Shown here in pieces: positions 40,808 through 48,731 of a DNA stretch of 64,000 bases. A program made the translations under genes and the position numbers. How positions within the stretch are numbered: position 1 is the stretch's first letter; each line of letters begins with the position of its first letter. The notes below the pieces were generated by a model. It was not told where the DNA came from. It saw nothing but the letters and a program-made list of their open reading frames with translations, and did not search any database. Source of the stretch: Planctomycetota bacterium (lineage in GTDB: Bacteria; Planctomycetota; B15-G4); the NCBI GenBank assembly GCA_020638905.1, contig JACKHP010000016.1, positions 22,698-86,697 on the forward strand, given 5' to 3'.

Positions 40808-41668
40808 GTGAAGACCTCCACGCGACACGACCGACGCGCGACGCACGAGTCGACGGGCCTGCTCCCGTCGACCGGCGCGGCCACGCTCGGACTCGCGCTC
40901 GCGACGTGGGCCTGGCTGTCGGGCGGTGCTCCCGCGCCCCATCAGGATGCGGAGGTTCCGTTCCTCGGGCAGGTCGCGAAGACGGACGTGGTCGCCGCCG
41001 ACCTGCTCGTCGGCCCGGCCGCCGACCGTGGCGTCTCGTCGCTCGACGACGACGGCACGATCGCGCGGCCGCGCCTTCTCCCCGCGCCTCCCGCGACGCG
41101 CGAGCATCCCGCCGAAGACCCCACCGGACGCGCGCCGCGCGCCGGCACCGAACGCGCCTTCCTCGACGCGTTCCTCGCGCTCTCCGCGACGCGCCCCGAC
41201 GGACTCGACCTCGGGTTCGCACGCGAGGTGCTGTCCGACGGACATCCCCGCGCCGAGAAGTTCGCGCTCCTGCGCGCGCTCGACACGACCCACGCGCCCG
41301 CCCAGATCGAGGTCCTCGACCTCGTCCTGCAGCTCGAGCCCGAGGGCTCGCTGCCCGAGCGCGCCGTCTCCGACCTCGGACGCCTGGCGTCCGACGACGC
41401 CCGCGCCCGCGACGTCCTCGAGGACGTCGTGCGCGGACGGCTGCCCGTCGACGACCCGTCGCTGCGGCGACGCGCCGCGTCGCACTGGGCCGCCAGCGCC
41501 GACGACGCCGGGCTCGCGCGACTCCTCGCGCACCTCGACGTCGAGCAGGACGCGCTGCTCACCGCCGGCGTGGCCCAGACGCTGGGCACGCGCGACGTGC
41601 CGTACGCGCTGGGCCCGCTCGTCGACCGCATCACCTCGTCCAGCAGATCCTCGTCCTCGGATGGCTGA
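40808..41668 (+). CDS. Hypothetical exported or membrane-tethered HEAT-like protein
   Basis: A 286-residue protein read from GTG 40808. A hydrophobic segment (about 23-42, TGAATLGLALATWAWLSGG) suggests an export signal or N-terminal anchor. An Ala/Pro-rich stretch follows, then from about residue 115 a series of short helical pairs rich in Leu, Ala, Arg and Asp (for example DALLTAGVAQTLGTRDVPYA) that look like HEAT or Armadillo-type repeats, usually protein-binding scaffolds. No cofactor motif and no CXXCH are present. Its place between the decahaem gene and the ResB gene, whose start overlaps its stop, suggests a part in assembly of the cytochrome complex, but the family is not recognised. 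Confidence 0.65.
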   Translation: MKTSTRHDRRATHESTGLLPSTGAATLGLALATWAWLSGGAPAPHQDAEVPFLGQVAKTDVVAADLLVGPAADRGVSSLDDDGTIARPRLLPAPPATREHPAEDPTGRAPRAGTERAFLDAFLALSATRPDGLDLGFAREVLSDGHPRAEKFALLRALDTTHAPAQIEVLDLVLQLEPEGSLPERAVSDLGRLASDDARARDVLEDVVRGRLPVDDPSLRRRAASHWAASADDAGLARLLAHLDVEQDALLTAGVAQTLGTRDVPYALGPLVDRITSSSRSSSSDG

Positions 41669-43697
41669 CATGACCCCCACCACGGCACCCGCGCCGGTCA
41701 GGCGCATGGGCAGCGCTTCGCCCGCCGCGGCCGCGCACGACGACGCGCACCGCGACTCGCCGAACCCCCACTTCTCCGACCCGCGCGTCCACCACCCGAC
41801 GATCGCGAGCAGCACGCTGCTCGTGGGCGCCGTCTGGGGACTGCTCGTGGTCGCACCGCACCTGCAGCGCGCGATGTCCACGCCCGCCCTCGACGGCACG
41901 GGCCTCGGCTGGACGGTGATCGCCGTCGCCGCGGCGCTGCTGGCGCTGGTCGTCTTCGTGGCCCGCCGCGTGCTGTTCGCCACGATCACCTCGCTGCCGT
42001 TCTCGATCGCCATGCTGGGCTCGCTGCTGGTGGCCACCATGGTCGGCACGCTCGTGCTGCAGAACGCCGAGCCGGCCCAGTACCTGGCACGCTACGGAGA
42101 GTCCGGCACGCGCGTCGTGCGCGGCCTGCAGCTCGACGACCTGTTCCACTCGACCTGGTTCCGCGGGCTGGTGGCGCTCATGGCGCTCTCGCTCTCGCTG
42201 CTGTGCGTGCGCAACAAGGTCTGGCGCACGGCGATGTGGGGACACGGCCTGGCCCACGGCGGCGTGGTCGTGATCCTGATCGGCGGCCTGATCGGCGGCA
42301 TCGGTGGCGCGAAGGGCTTCATCGACCTGCACGAGGGACAGACCGCGTCGAGCATGGTGCGCACCGACGGCGCCGCCGAACGCGTGCTGCCCTTGGGCTT
42401 CTCGGTCACGCTCGAGGAGTTCGACGTCGACCACTACGACGACGCCTGGCGCCTGTTCCTCTACCAGCCCGGCGACTCGGGCGAGTGGCAGGTCAAGCGC
42501 GCCTTCCAGCTCGGCGAGACCGACGACTGGACGGCCGTGGGCGGCGGCGAGCTCGTGCGCGTCGTCGCGGCCTGGCCCGACTACGAACTGCGGCGCGAGC
42601 TGCGCGTGTCGGCCGACGGCACGGGACGTCCCGGACTCGAGCTCACCCTGGGCGCCGATTCGCGTCCGTCGGTACTGCTGGCCGGCGCGTCGGGCGATGC
42701 GGGACTCTCGCTGCCCGACGGCTCGCGCCTGCGCCTGGTCGACACGTCCGACGAGCTGCAGCGCCTGATCGCGGCACCCGCCGGCGACGGTGCGCGGCAC
42801 GTGGTGCGCCTGGCCGACGGCAGCGAGCTCGACGTCGAGCCCGGCGGCACCTATCCCCTGCCCCAGGGCGCTCGCCTGCACGTGATGGACGCGCTGCCCG
42901 ACTTCACGTACGACATCGCGTCGAAGAGCGCGCGCAGCGCGTCCGACGAACCGCGCAACCCGGCGCTCGAGGTGGCCATCCTGCGCGACGGACAGGATCC
43001 CGAGACGCGCTGGCTGTTCGCGAAGATGCCCGACTACGGCAGCCAGCACGGCCAGGCCGCCGACGCGCTCCCGCTGGTCTACGTGCGCGAGAACGCGCTC
43101 ACCCTCGGCGCGCACGAGCGAGTGGCGGTGGCCGCTGACGGCCTCGTGCGCGAGCTGCGCGACGGACGCGTGGTCGACACGCGTCCGCTGGCCGAGGCCT
43201 TCGACGGGCTTCCGGTGCGCGACGCGCGCCTGCTGCCCTCGGCCGTCGAGGTCACGGTGCCCGGCACACGCAGCGAGCGCTGGGACCGTCCGGTGGTCGA
43301 GCTCGAGCACCGCGTGGGCGGCGGCCCCGTGCAGCGGGTGAGCATCTCGGCCGACCACACCCGTCCCGAGGGCGTGGTCGAACTGGCCGACGGCAACAGC
43401 GTGCTCGTGCTCGACAAGCGCGGCGACGACGTCAAGTCGTTCACGAGCCGGCTCGCGGTCACCGTCGACGGCGAGAAGGTGCACGAGGCGCTCGTGCGCG
43501 TGAACGAGCCGCTGACCTGGGGCGGCTTCATGTTCTACCAGTCGAACTACCGTCCCGAAGACCCGACCTACAGCGGCTTCCTGGTCATGCGCGACCCGGG
43601 CCTGCCGGTGGTCTTCACCGGCTTCGCGCTCATGGTCGCCGGGATGCTGTTCATCGCCTACGTCCGTCCGCGGATCCTCGCCCGGAGGTACTCCTGA
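41661..43697 (+). CDS. ResB-like cytochrome c biogenesis protein
   Basis: A 678-residue membrane protein of the ResB/Ccs1 family, the System II subunit that with CcsA exports haem and helps attach it to CXXCH motifs. Three to four helices lie in the first 250 residues (for example VVALMALSLSLLCVRNKVWR, AHGGVVVILIGGLIGGIGGA). A large extracytoplasmic beta domain follows, and then a final helix (VVFTGFALMVAGMLFIAYVR). Just before it, NEPLTWGGFMFYQSNYRPED is the conserved ResB block. Two starts are near: ATG 41661, overlapping the previous stop by 8 nt, and ATG 41670. The stop overlaps the start of ccsA by 1 nt. Confidence 0.88.
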   Translation: MADMTPTTAPAPVRRMGSASPAAAAHDDAHRDSPNPHFSDPRVHHPTIASSTLLVGAVWGLLVVAPHLQRAMSTPALDGTGLGWTVIAVAAALLALVVFVARRVLFATITSLPFSIAMLGSLLVATMVGTLVLQNAEPAQYLARYGESGTRVVRGLQLDDLFHSTWFRGLVALMALSLSLLCVRNKVWRTAMWGHGLAHGGVVVILIGGLIGGIGGAKGFIDLHEGQTASSMVRTDGAAERVLPLGFSVTLEEFDVDHYDDAWRLFLYQPGDSGEWQVKRAFQLGETDDWTAVGGGELVRVVAAWPDYELRRELRVSADGTGRPGLELTLGADSRPSVLLAGASGDAGLSLPDGSRLRLVDTSDELQRLIAAPAGDGARHVVRLADGSELDVEPGGTYPLPQGARLHVMDALPDFTYDIASKSARSASDEPRNPALEVAILRDGQDPETRWLFAKMPDYGSQHGQAADALPLVYVRENALTLGAHERVAVAADGLVRELRDGRVVDTRPLAEAFDGLPVRDARLLPSAVEVTVPGTRSERWDRPVVELEHRVGGGPVQRVSISADHTRPEGVVELADGNSVLVLDKRGDDVKSFTSRLAVTVDGEKVHEALVRVNEPLTWGGFMFYQSNYRPEDPTYSGFLVMRDPGLPVVFTGFALMVAGMLFIAYVRPRILARRYS

Positions 43698-44491
43698 TGT
43701 TCGACGCCGGACTCGCCATCCATCCCTGGGTGGGCGCGATGGGCGCCCTGAACGGCGGCGCGCTGCTGGCCTGGCTGCCGGGCGCCCGCAAGGACGCCGT
43801 CGGCTGGCGCCGCGCGGCCCTCGTGCTGCTCGTCCTGGCCTTCGCGCTCAACACGACGCTGCTCGTCGCCCGCTGGGTCGACGCGGGACGTCCCCCGTTC
43901 AAGACCCTGTTCGAGACGATGATCTTCTACCCGTGGTGCGTGGGACTCGTGACGCTCGTGCTCGTGGCGATGCACCGCCTGCTCGTGCTCGTCCCGTTCG
44001 CGGCGGGCATCTCGGCCTTCGGCATCGGGTACGCGCTCTACCGCCCCGACGTCGACACGGTGCTGCTCCCGCCCGCGCTGCAGAGCGGCTGGTTCGTCCC
44101 GCACGTCGTGACGTACTTCATGTCGTACGCGGCGCTCTTCGTGTCCTTCGCGCTCGCCATCCTGGCGCTCGCCAAGCGCAGCCGGTCGTTCGAGACCTAC
44201 GCGCACGGCGCCGCGATCTTCGGCCTGTGCGCCCTCTCCGCCGGCCTGGTCATGGGCGGCGTGTGGGGCAAGTTCGCCTGGGGCGACTGGTGGGGCTGGG
44301 ACCCGAAGGAGAACTGGGCCCTCGTGACGTGGCTCGCATACATGCTCTACGCCCACCTCCGCCTCATGGAAGGCTGGGCGGGACGACGGTCGATGGTCGT
44401 GCTGGTGGGCGCGTTCTGTGCCGTCGTGTTCACCTACCTCGGCATGAACATGCTCCCCACCGCCGAACAGAGCATGCACGTGTACCAGTGA
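43697..44491 (+). CDS. ccsA: CcsA/ResC-type cytochrome c biogenesis protein
   Basis: A 264-residue polytopic protein with about eight membrane helices and the haem-handling WWD motif WGDWWGWDPKENWALVTWL (about residues 195-213), the signature of CcmC/CcmF/CcsA proteins. Histidines flank it, as needed for the external haem site. With the preceding ResB-like protein it forms a System II cytochrome c synthase. The start overlaps resB (TGATG) and the stop overlaps the next gene (GTGA), so resB, ccsA and the CbcL-like gene are translationally coupled. The placement gives the cluster its own haem-attachment machinery. Confidence 0.93.
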   Translation: MFDAGLAIHPWVGAMGALNGGALLAWLPGARKDAVGWRRAALVLLVLAFALNTTLLVARWVDAGRPPFKTLFETMIFYPWCVGLVTLVLVAMHRLLVLVPFAAGISAFGIGYALYRPDVDTVLLPPALQSGWFVPHVVTYFMSYAALFVSFALAILALAKRSRSFETYAHGAAIFGLCALSAGLVMGGVWGKFAWGDWWGWDPKENWALVTWLAYMLYAHLRLMEGWAGRRSMVVLVGAFCAVVFTYLGMNMLPTAEQSMHVYQ

Positions 44492-46512
44492 AGACTTCCT
44501 ACCTTTCCACGCTGGTCCTCGTCCTCTCCGCGGTCTTCGCGTCGCGCGGCACCGCCCAGGACGACTTCTGCCTCGAATGCCACGGCAGCCAGACCGAGAT
44601 GGCCGGCTTCGTCGACGGTGACGCCGCCGCCGCCGCGCTCACGGTCGACGGTCCGCTCTTCGCGCGCTCGGTGCACTCGCTCATGTCGTGCACCGACTGC
44701 CACGTCGACGGCTACGAGGAGCCGCCGCACGGCAGCGACACCACGACGATCTCGTGCAGCGAGTGCCACGACGACGTCGCCGCCGTGCTCTCCGCCAGCG
44801 TGCACGGCTCGACGGCCGCCGACGGCTCGGGACGCACGCCGCCGACGTGCACGTCGTGCCACGGCACGCACGACGTGCTGCCGCCGTCCGACCGGCAGTC
44901 GCACCTCAACCCGCTCAACGTCTACCAGGTCTGCGGCAAGTGCCACTTCGAGAAGGACCCGGCCACCTCGACCGTGGCCGAGCTGCTGCGTGAACCGTAC
45001 ACCGACGACTCGCACGCGCGCGGCATCCTGACCGCCGGACTGACCGTCTCGGCGACCTGCGTCTCGTGCCACGGCGGCCACGACATCCACGCCAAGGGCG
45101 ACCCGGCCTCGCCGGTCTCGCGCAGCCACGTGGCCGAGACCTGCGGCACCTGCCACGTGGGCGTGCTCGAGCAGTACCGGCAGAGCATCCACAACCTGGT
45201 CTCGGTCGGCGACGAGCACAAGGGCGCCACCTGCTCCGACTGCCACGCGCCGCACTCGATGCAGCAGGCCGACGACAAGTTCCGCGTGCAGTCGATCAAG
45301 GCCTGCACCAACTGCCACGCCGAGCGCGCCGGCTCGTTCCGGCTCAGCTACCACGGCAAGGTCACGAACCTGGGCTTCGAGGGACGCATCGCGACCTGCG
45401 AGTCGTGCCACGGCAACCACCGCATCCTGCCCGCCTCGGACCCCGCCTCGACCATCAACCCGGCGAACATCGTCTCGACCTGCGCGCAGTGCCACGAGGG
45501 GGCACACACCGAGTTCACGAACTACCTCGTCCACGCCGACCCGACCGACGGCGCCAAGTACCCCGAGCTGAACCTGATCTGGATCTCGATGAACGCGCTG
45601 TTCATCGGCACCCTCATCCTGGGCTGCCTGCACGCGCTGCTGTGGCTGATCCGCGGACTGGCGGCGGGCGACCACAGGCGTCCGCCGGCGAGCGAGCGCG
45701 GCGGCTACGTGCGCCGCTGGCCCCTCAGCTACGTGGTCTTCCACGTCTGGATGATGGTCAGCGTGCTGCTGCTCGCGTCGACCGGACTGCCGCTGCACTT
45801 CGCCGACAAGCACTGGGCGCTGACGCTCATGGGCTTCTTCGGCGGTCCTGTGGCCGCGGGCCTCGTCCACCGCTACGCGGCGGTGGCGCTCGTGCTGCTG
45901 TTCGCCTCGTTCTTCACGAGCGTGCTGTGGCGCCTGCTCGTGAAGCGCGAGAAGGGCATGTTCTTCGGGCCCGACTCGATGGTCCCGCGCATCCAGGACC
46001 TCAAGGACCTGTGGGCCACGCTGCGCTGGTTCCTCTTCCTGGCGCCGCGCCCGCGCTACGACCGCTGGACGTACTGGGAGAAGTTCGACTTCTGGGCGGC
46101 GACCTGGGGCCTGTTCGTGATCGGCATCTCGGGCCTGATGCTGTGGTTCCCGGTCGAGGCCACGCACTTCGTGCCCGGGTGGTTCCTGAACGCCGCGGTG
46201 ATCATCCACGGCATCGAGGCGCTGCTCGACATCGCGTTCATCTTCACGGTGCACGTGTTCCACGCGAACCTGCGCCCCGACAAGTTCCCGATGGACACGG
46301 CCTTCCTCACCGGACGCATCACCGAGGCCGAGTTCCGTCACGAGCGCCCGCTCGAGTTCGAGCGCCTCGCCGCGGCCGGAACGCTCTCGTCGATCGCCGC
46401 CGACCCGCCCACCAGGCGCACACGCGTCGCGGCCTACGTGCTGGGCGGCTGCTCGCTGGCGCTGGGCATCTTCTTCGTGGTCATGATGATCCTGGCGGTC
46501 GTGCAGGGATGA
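44488..46512 (+). CDS. CbcL-like fusion of an 11-haem cytochrome c and a membrane cytochrome b
   Basis: A 674-residue protein read from GTG 44488. A signal peptide (to about residue 24, ending RGTAQ) precedes an extracytoplasmic region with 11 CXXCH motifs (CLECH, CTDCH, CSECH, CTSCH, CGKCH, CVSCH, CGTCH, CSDCH, CTNCH, CESCH, CAQCH). From about residue 365 follows a cytochrome-b561/FdnI-like membrane domain with helices carrying histidines (SYVVFHVWMMVSVLLLASTG, VHRYAAVALVLLFASFFTSV, IIHGIEALLDIAFIFTVHVF). This is the arrangement of Geobacter CbcL, the menaquinol oxidase used for low-potential extracellular electron transfer, though CbcL has fewer c haems. Predicted role: take electrons from menaquinol and hand them to periplasmic cytochromes. 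Confidence 0.88.
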   Translation: MKTSYLSTLVLVLSAVFASRGTAQDDFCLECHGSQTEMAGFVDGDAAAAALTVDGPLFARSVHSLMSCTDCHVDGYEEPPHGSDTTTISCSECHDDVAAVLSASVHGSTAADGSGRTPPTCTSCHGTHDVLPPSDRQSHLNPLNVYQVCGKCHFEKDPATSTVAELLREPYTDDSHARGILTAGLTVSATCVSCHGGHDIHAKGDPASPVSRSHVAETCGTCHVGVLEQYRQSIHNLVSVGDEHKGATCSDCHAPHSMQQADDKFRVQSIKACTNCHAERAGSFRLSYHGKVTNLGFEGRIATCESCHGNHRILPASDPASTINPANIVSTCAQCHEGAHTEFTNYLVHADPTDGAKYPELNLIWISMNALFIGTLILGCLHALLWLIRGLAAGDHRRPPASERGGYVRRWPLSYVVFHVWMMVSVLLLASTGLPLHFADKHWALTLMGFFGGPVAAGLVHRYAAVALVLLFASFFTSVLWRLLVKREKGMFFGPDSMVPRIQDLKDLWATLRWFLFLAPRPRYDRWTYWEKFDFWAATWGLFVIGISGLMLWFPVEATHFVPGWFLNAAVIIHGIEALLDIAFIFTVHVFHANLRPDKFPMDTAFLTGRITEAEFRHERPLEFERLAAAGTLSSIAADPPTRRTRVAAYVLGGCSLALGIFFVVMMILAVVQG

Positions 46513-46663
46513 TGCGCACATGAGACGGCACGCACGCGCGACGCGGGACGGCACCGGACGGCGGACGCCGACGACCCCCGCTCGCGCGTGTCGCCCCGGC
46601 CTCCCCGGCGGCTCGGGACGCCTGCGTCCCGCCGCCGCACTCGCGACGTCGCCTCACGGAACG

Positions 46664-46697
46664 ACGGCGCCCGGGAGGTTCCCCTCCCGGGCGCCGT
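46664..46697. terminator. Strong bidirectional hairpin terminator
   Basis: A perfect 15-bp stem (46664-46678 with 46683-46697) around the 4-nt loop TTCC, in the 217-bp gap between the end of the CbcL-like gene and the convergent tetrahaem gene. The stem core is GGCGCCCGGGAGG. It is well placed to end transcription from both sides. The rest of the gap shows no gene. Confidence 0.7.
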
Positions 46698-46729
46698 GTC
46701 AGTCGCGTCGCGCCGCTCGGGCGCCGCGA

Positions 46730-47245
46730 TCAGCCTTCCTTGTACTGGTCGTGGTTGATGTGCGGGTTGTGGCACTGGGTGCAGTTGGTCGAGACGCGGG
46801 TGATGAACCGCTCTTCACCCTCGTTGAACGACTTGCGCTTCTCGGCCATGAGCGCCTTGCCCGCCTCGGCGTGCAGGCTGCCCGGGCCGTGGCAGGCCTC
46901 GCAACCCACGTTGACCATGCCCGGCGTGCTCGCCGCGTCGACGAAACCGCCCTTGTCGCCATGACCGTAGCCGGTCGTGTGGCACGAGATGCAGGCGCGA
47001 CCGTTCTCGTCGACCTGGGCCGGGTCGCGGTACTTCTCCGCCAGGGACGCCCACGCGTTCGCGTGCTTCATGGCCGTCCAGGTCTTGTGCTCCTTGAAGT
47101 GGCACTTCTTGCACGAGTCGGCGCCGATGTAGGACGCGTCGGCCTGGGGATCGGCGGGCGCCGCCCCGGGAGCCGCGGTGAATGCCAGCGCGGTGAGAGC
47201 GAACAGCGCGCTCACGAAGACCACGGTGACGATGCTCTTCGACAT
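46730..47245 (-). CDS. Tetrahaem c-type cytochrome (c554-like family)
   Basis: A 171-residue exported cytochrome. The signal peptide (MSKSIVTVVFVSALFALTAL, cleavage after a few more residues) is followed by four haem motifs: CKKCH, CISCH, CEACH and CTQCH. The sequences SYIGADSCKKCHFKEHKTW, ACISCHTTGYG and GCEACHGPGSLH match the soluble multihaem family related to cytochrome c554 and to small periplasmic electron carriers. GGAG precedes ATG 47245. It is transcribed against the large cytochrome operon and head to head with the Rieske gene (161-bp gap), so it could be a shuttle between the inner-membrane complexes and the outer-membrane conduit. That role is inferred. Confidence 0.88.
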   Translation of the reverse strand: MSKSIVTVVFVSALFALTALAFTAAPGAAPADPQADASYIGADSCKKCHFKEHKTWTAMKHANAWASLAEKYRDPAQVDENGRACISCHTTGYGHGDKGGFVDAASTPGMVNVGCEACHGPGSLHAEAGKALMAEKRKSFNEGEERFITRVSTNCTQCHNPHINHDQYKEG

Positions 47246-47406
47246 GATGGGACTCCGAAGGATCAAGGAGCTCGTCACGCACCCGTCGCTCGCGCGCCGG
47301 GACTGCCGGGGATCGTGGCACGTCGCCGCGACGTCCCGCGACTCGACTCCTTTGACAACGAGACAGCCGCTGACGATACGCGCGCGGCGAGAAGGGAGCA
47401 ACCGGC

Positions 47407-48063
47407 ATGCTGATCGTGTCCCGCCCCGACCTGACGGCCGCGGAGTTCGAGCGTCTCGAAAAGGCGATCGAGTCACTCCCCTATCGAACTCGTTGGACGC
47501 GCCGGGCCGCGCGCCTCGTGATGCACCTGGGCGGTGCTCGGAAAGATGCTGCCGACACGGCGTCGATCCAGATGGACGCCGCGGTCGACTACGTGCTCGA
47601 CGACCCGCCACCCGACGAGCTGCAGCGCATGTTCGCCCGTCGTGACCTGCTCGACGTGGCCATCGCCGCCACCGGCGTGCTCGCGGCCGGATGCGTGCTC
47701 GGACCGCTGGGACTGTTCCTGCGTCCGCCCGAGGGCGAGCGTTCGCCGAACGGCGAGCACGCCGTGGCGCGCGCCGACTCGATCCCGGTGGGCGGTGCGG
47801 TGGCGCGCATGGTCGACGGCGAGGACATGATCGTGATCCGTCGCGACGAGGACACGTTCACCGTGCTCTCGTCGACCTGCACGCACTCCGACGCCTGCCT
47901 CGTGGGCTGGGATCCGCGACGTTTCCAGCTCGTGTGCCCGTGCCACCGCGGCGTCTACGACGTGTGGGGCAACGTGGTCTCCGGCCCGCCGCCCCGTCCG
48001 CTGCAGCGTCACGACGTGGTCGTGCGCGACGGAGAGGTCTACGTCACGCGGAGGAAGGCCTGA
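47407..48063 (+). CDS. Rieske iron-sulfur protein, complex A
   Basis: A 218-residue Rieske protein of a bc-type quinol oxidoreductase. An N-terminal cytoplasmic region of about 75 residues precedes the membrane anchor (LLDVAIAATGVLAAGCVLG). The soluble domain has box 1 CTHSDAC and box 2 CPCHRG with both Cys-His ligand pairs. Box 1 has one residue more than the usual C-T-H-x-x-C between the His and the disulfide Cys. The end GPPPRPLQRHDVVVRDGEV is standard. ATG 47407 has no close rival; the gene starts a tightly packed set (TGATG overlap with the next). It would move electrons from quinol to a multihaem cytochrome. Confidence 0.9.
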   Translation: MLIVSRPDLTAAEFERLEKAIESLPYRTRWTRRAARLVMHLGGARKDAADTASIQMDAAVDYVLDDPPPDELQRMFARRDLLDVAIAATGVLAAGCVLGPLGLFLRPPEGERSPNGEHAVARADSIPVGGAVARMVDGEDMIVIRRDEDTFTVLSSTCTHSDACLVGWDPRRFQLVCPCHRGVYDVWGNVVSGPPPRPLQRHDVVVRDGEVYVTRRKA

Positions 48064-48731
48064 TGAGCGCCTCGAAGCTGCGCGGCGCGCGCGGCGCCGT
48101 CCTGGGGGCCCGCTCGCGCCTCGCCGCGCTGCTGGCAGAGATCGGGTCGGTGCGCGTCTCGCCGCGCTACCGCGGCCTGCACTGGCTCTCGGCCACGGCG
48201 GTGCTGCTGTTCTTCGTGCAGCTCGTGACCGGCGTGCTGCTCGCGCTGTACTACGACGCCGATCCGGGCTCGGCCTACTCGTCGACGCGCTTCCTGATGG
48301 TCGACGTCCCGGCCGGATGGCTCGTGCGCGGCATGCACGCCTGGGCCGGCGAGCTGCTGGTGATCGTGGTGCTGGCCCACGTCGTGCGCCAGTTCCTGCG
48401 CCGCGCGTACCTGCGTCCGCGCGAGGGCGAGTGGGTGCTGGGCGTGCTGCTGCTGCTCATCGCGCTCGCGTTCCGCTTCACCGGCCGGCTGCTGCCCTGG
48501 GACGACATCGGGCTGGCCGTCGCGCAGCGCGGTCTCGACCTGATCCACGCCGTGCCGATCGCCGGCCCGGTGCTCGCGGCCTGGCTCTCGCCGGGCGAGG
48601 CCCTCGGTCCCGACACGCTCTCGCGCTTCTTCGCCACCCACGTGCTCGTGCTGCCCTGGATCACCGCGCTCTGCATCGCGGTCTCGGTCGGCCTCGTCGC
48701 ACGCCACGGCCTCAAGGGAGACGAGCCATGA
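48063..48731 (+). CDS. Cytochrome b6-like subunit, complex A
   Basis: A 222-residue four-helix cytochrome b N-terminal half, as in split b6f-type complexes. Helix A is LHWLSATAVLLFFVQLVTGV. Helix B has MHAWAGELLVIVVLAHVV with two His spaced by 13 residues. The GRLLPWDD loop lies where the usual Q-o region G-x-x-LPW occurs. Helix D begins with His in THVLVLPWITALCIAVSVGL. At the place of the second helix-D haem ligand, 15 residues after the first, there is Ser instead of His; the full-length cytochrome b at 53094 has His there. One b haem may therefore lack its normal ligand. Its stop overlaps the next start (ATGA). Confidence 0.88.
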   Translation: MSASKLRGARGAVLGARSRLAALLAEIGSVRVSPRYRGLHWLSATAVLLFFVQLVTGVLLALYYDADPGSAYSSTRFLMVDVPAGWLVRGMHAWAGELLVIVVLAHVVRQFLRRAYLRPREGEWVLGVLLLLIALAFRFTGRLLPWDDIGLAVAQRGLDLIHAVPIAGPVLAAWLSPGEALGPDTLSRFFATHVLVLPWITALCIAVSVGLVARHGLKGDEP

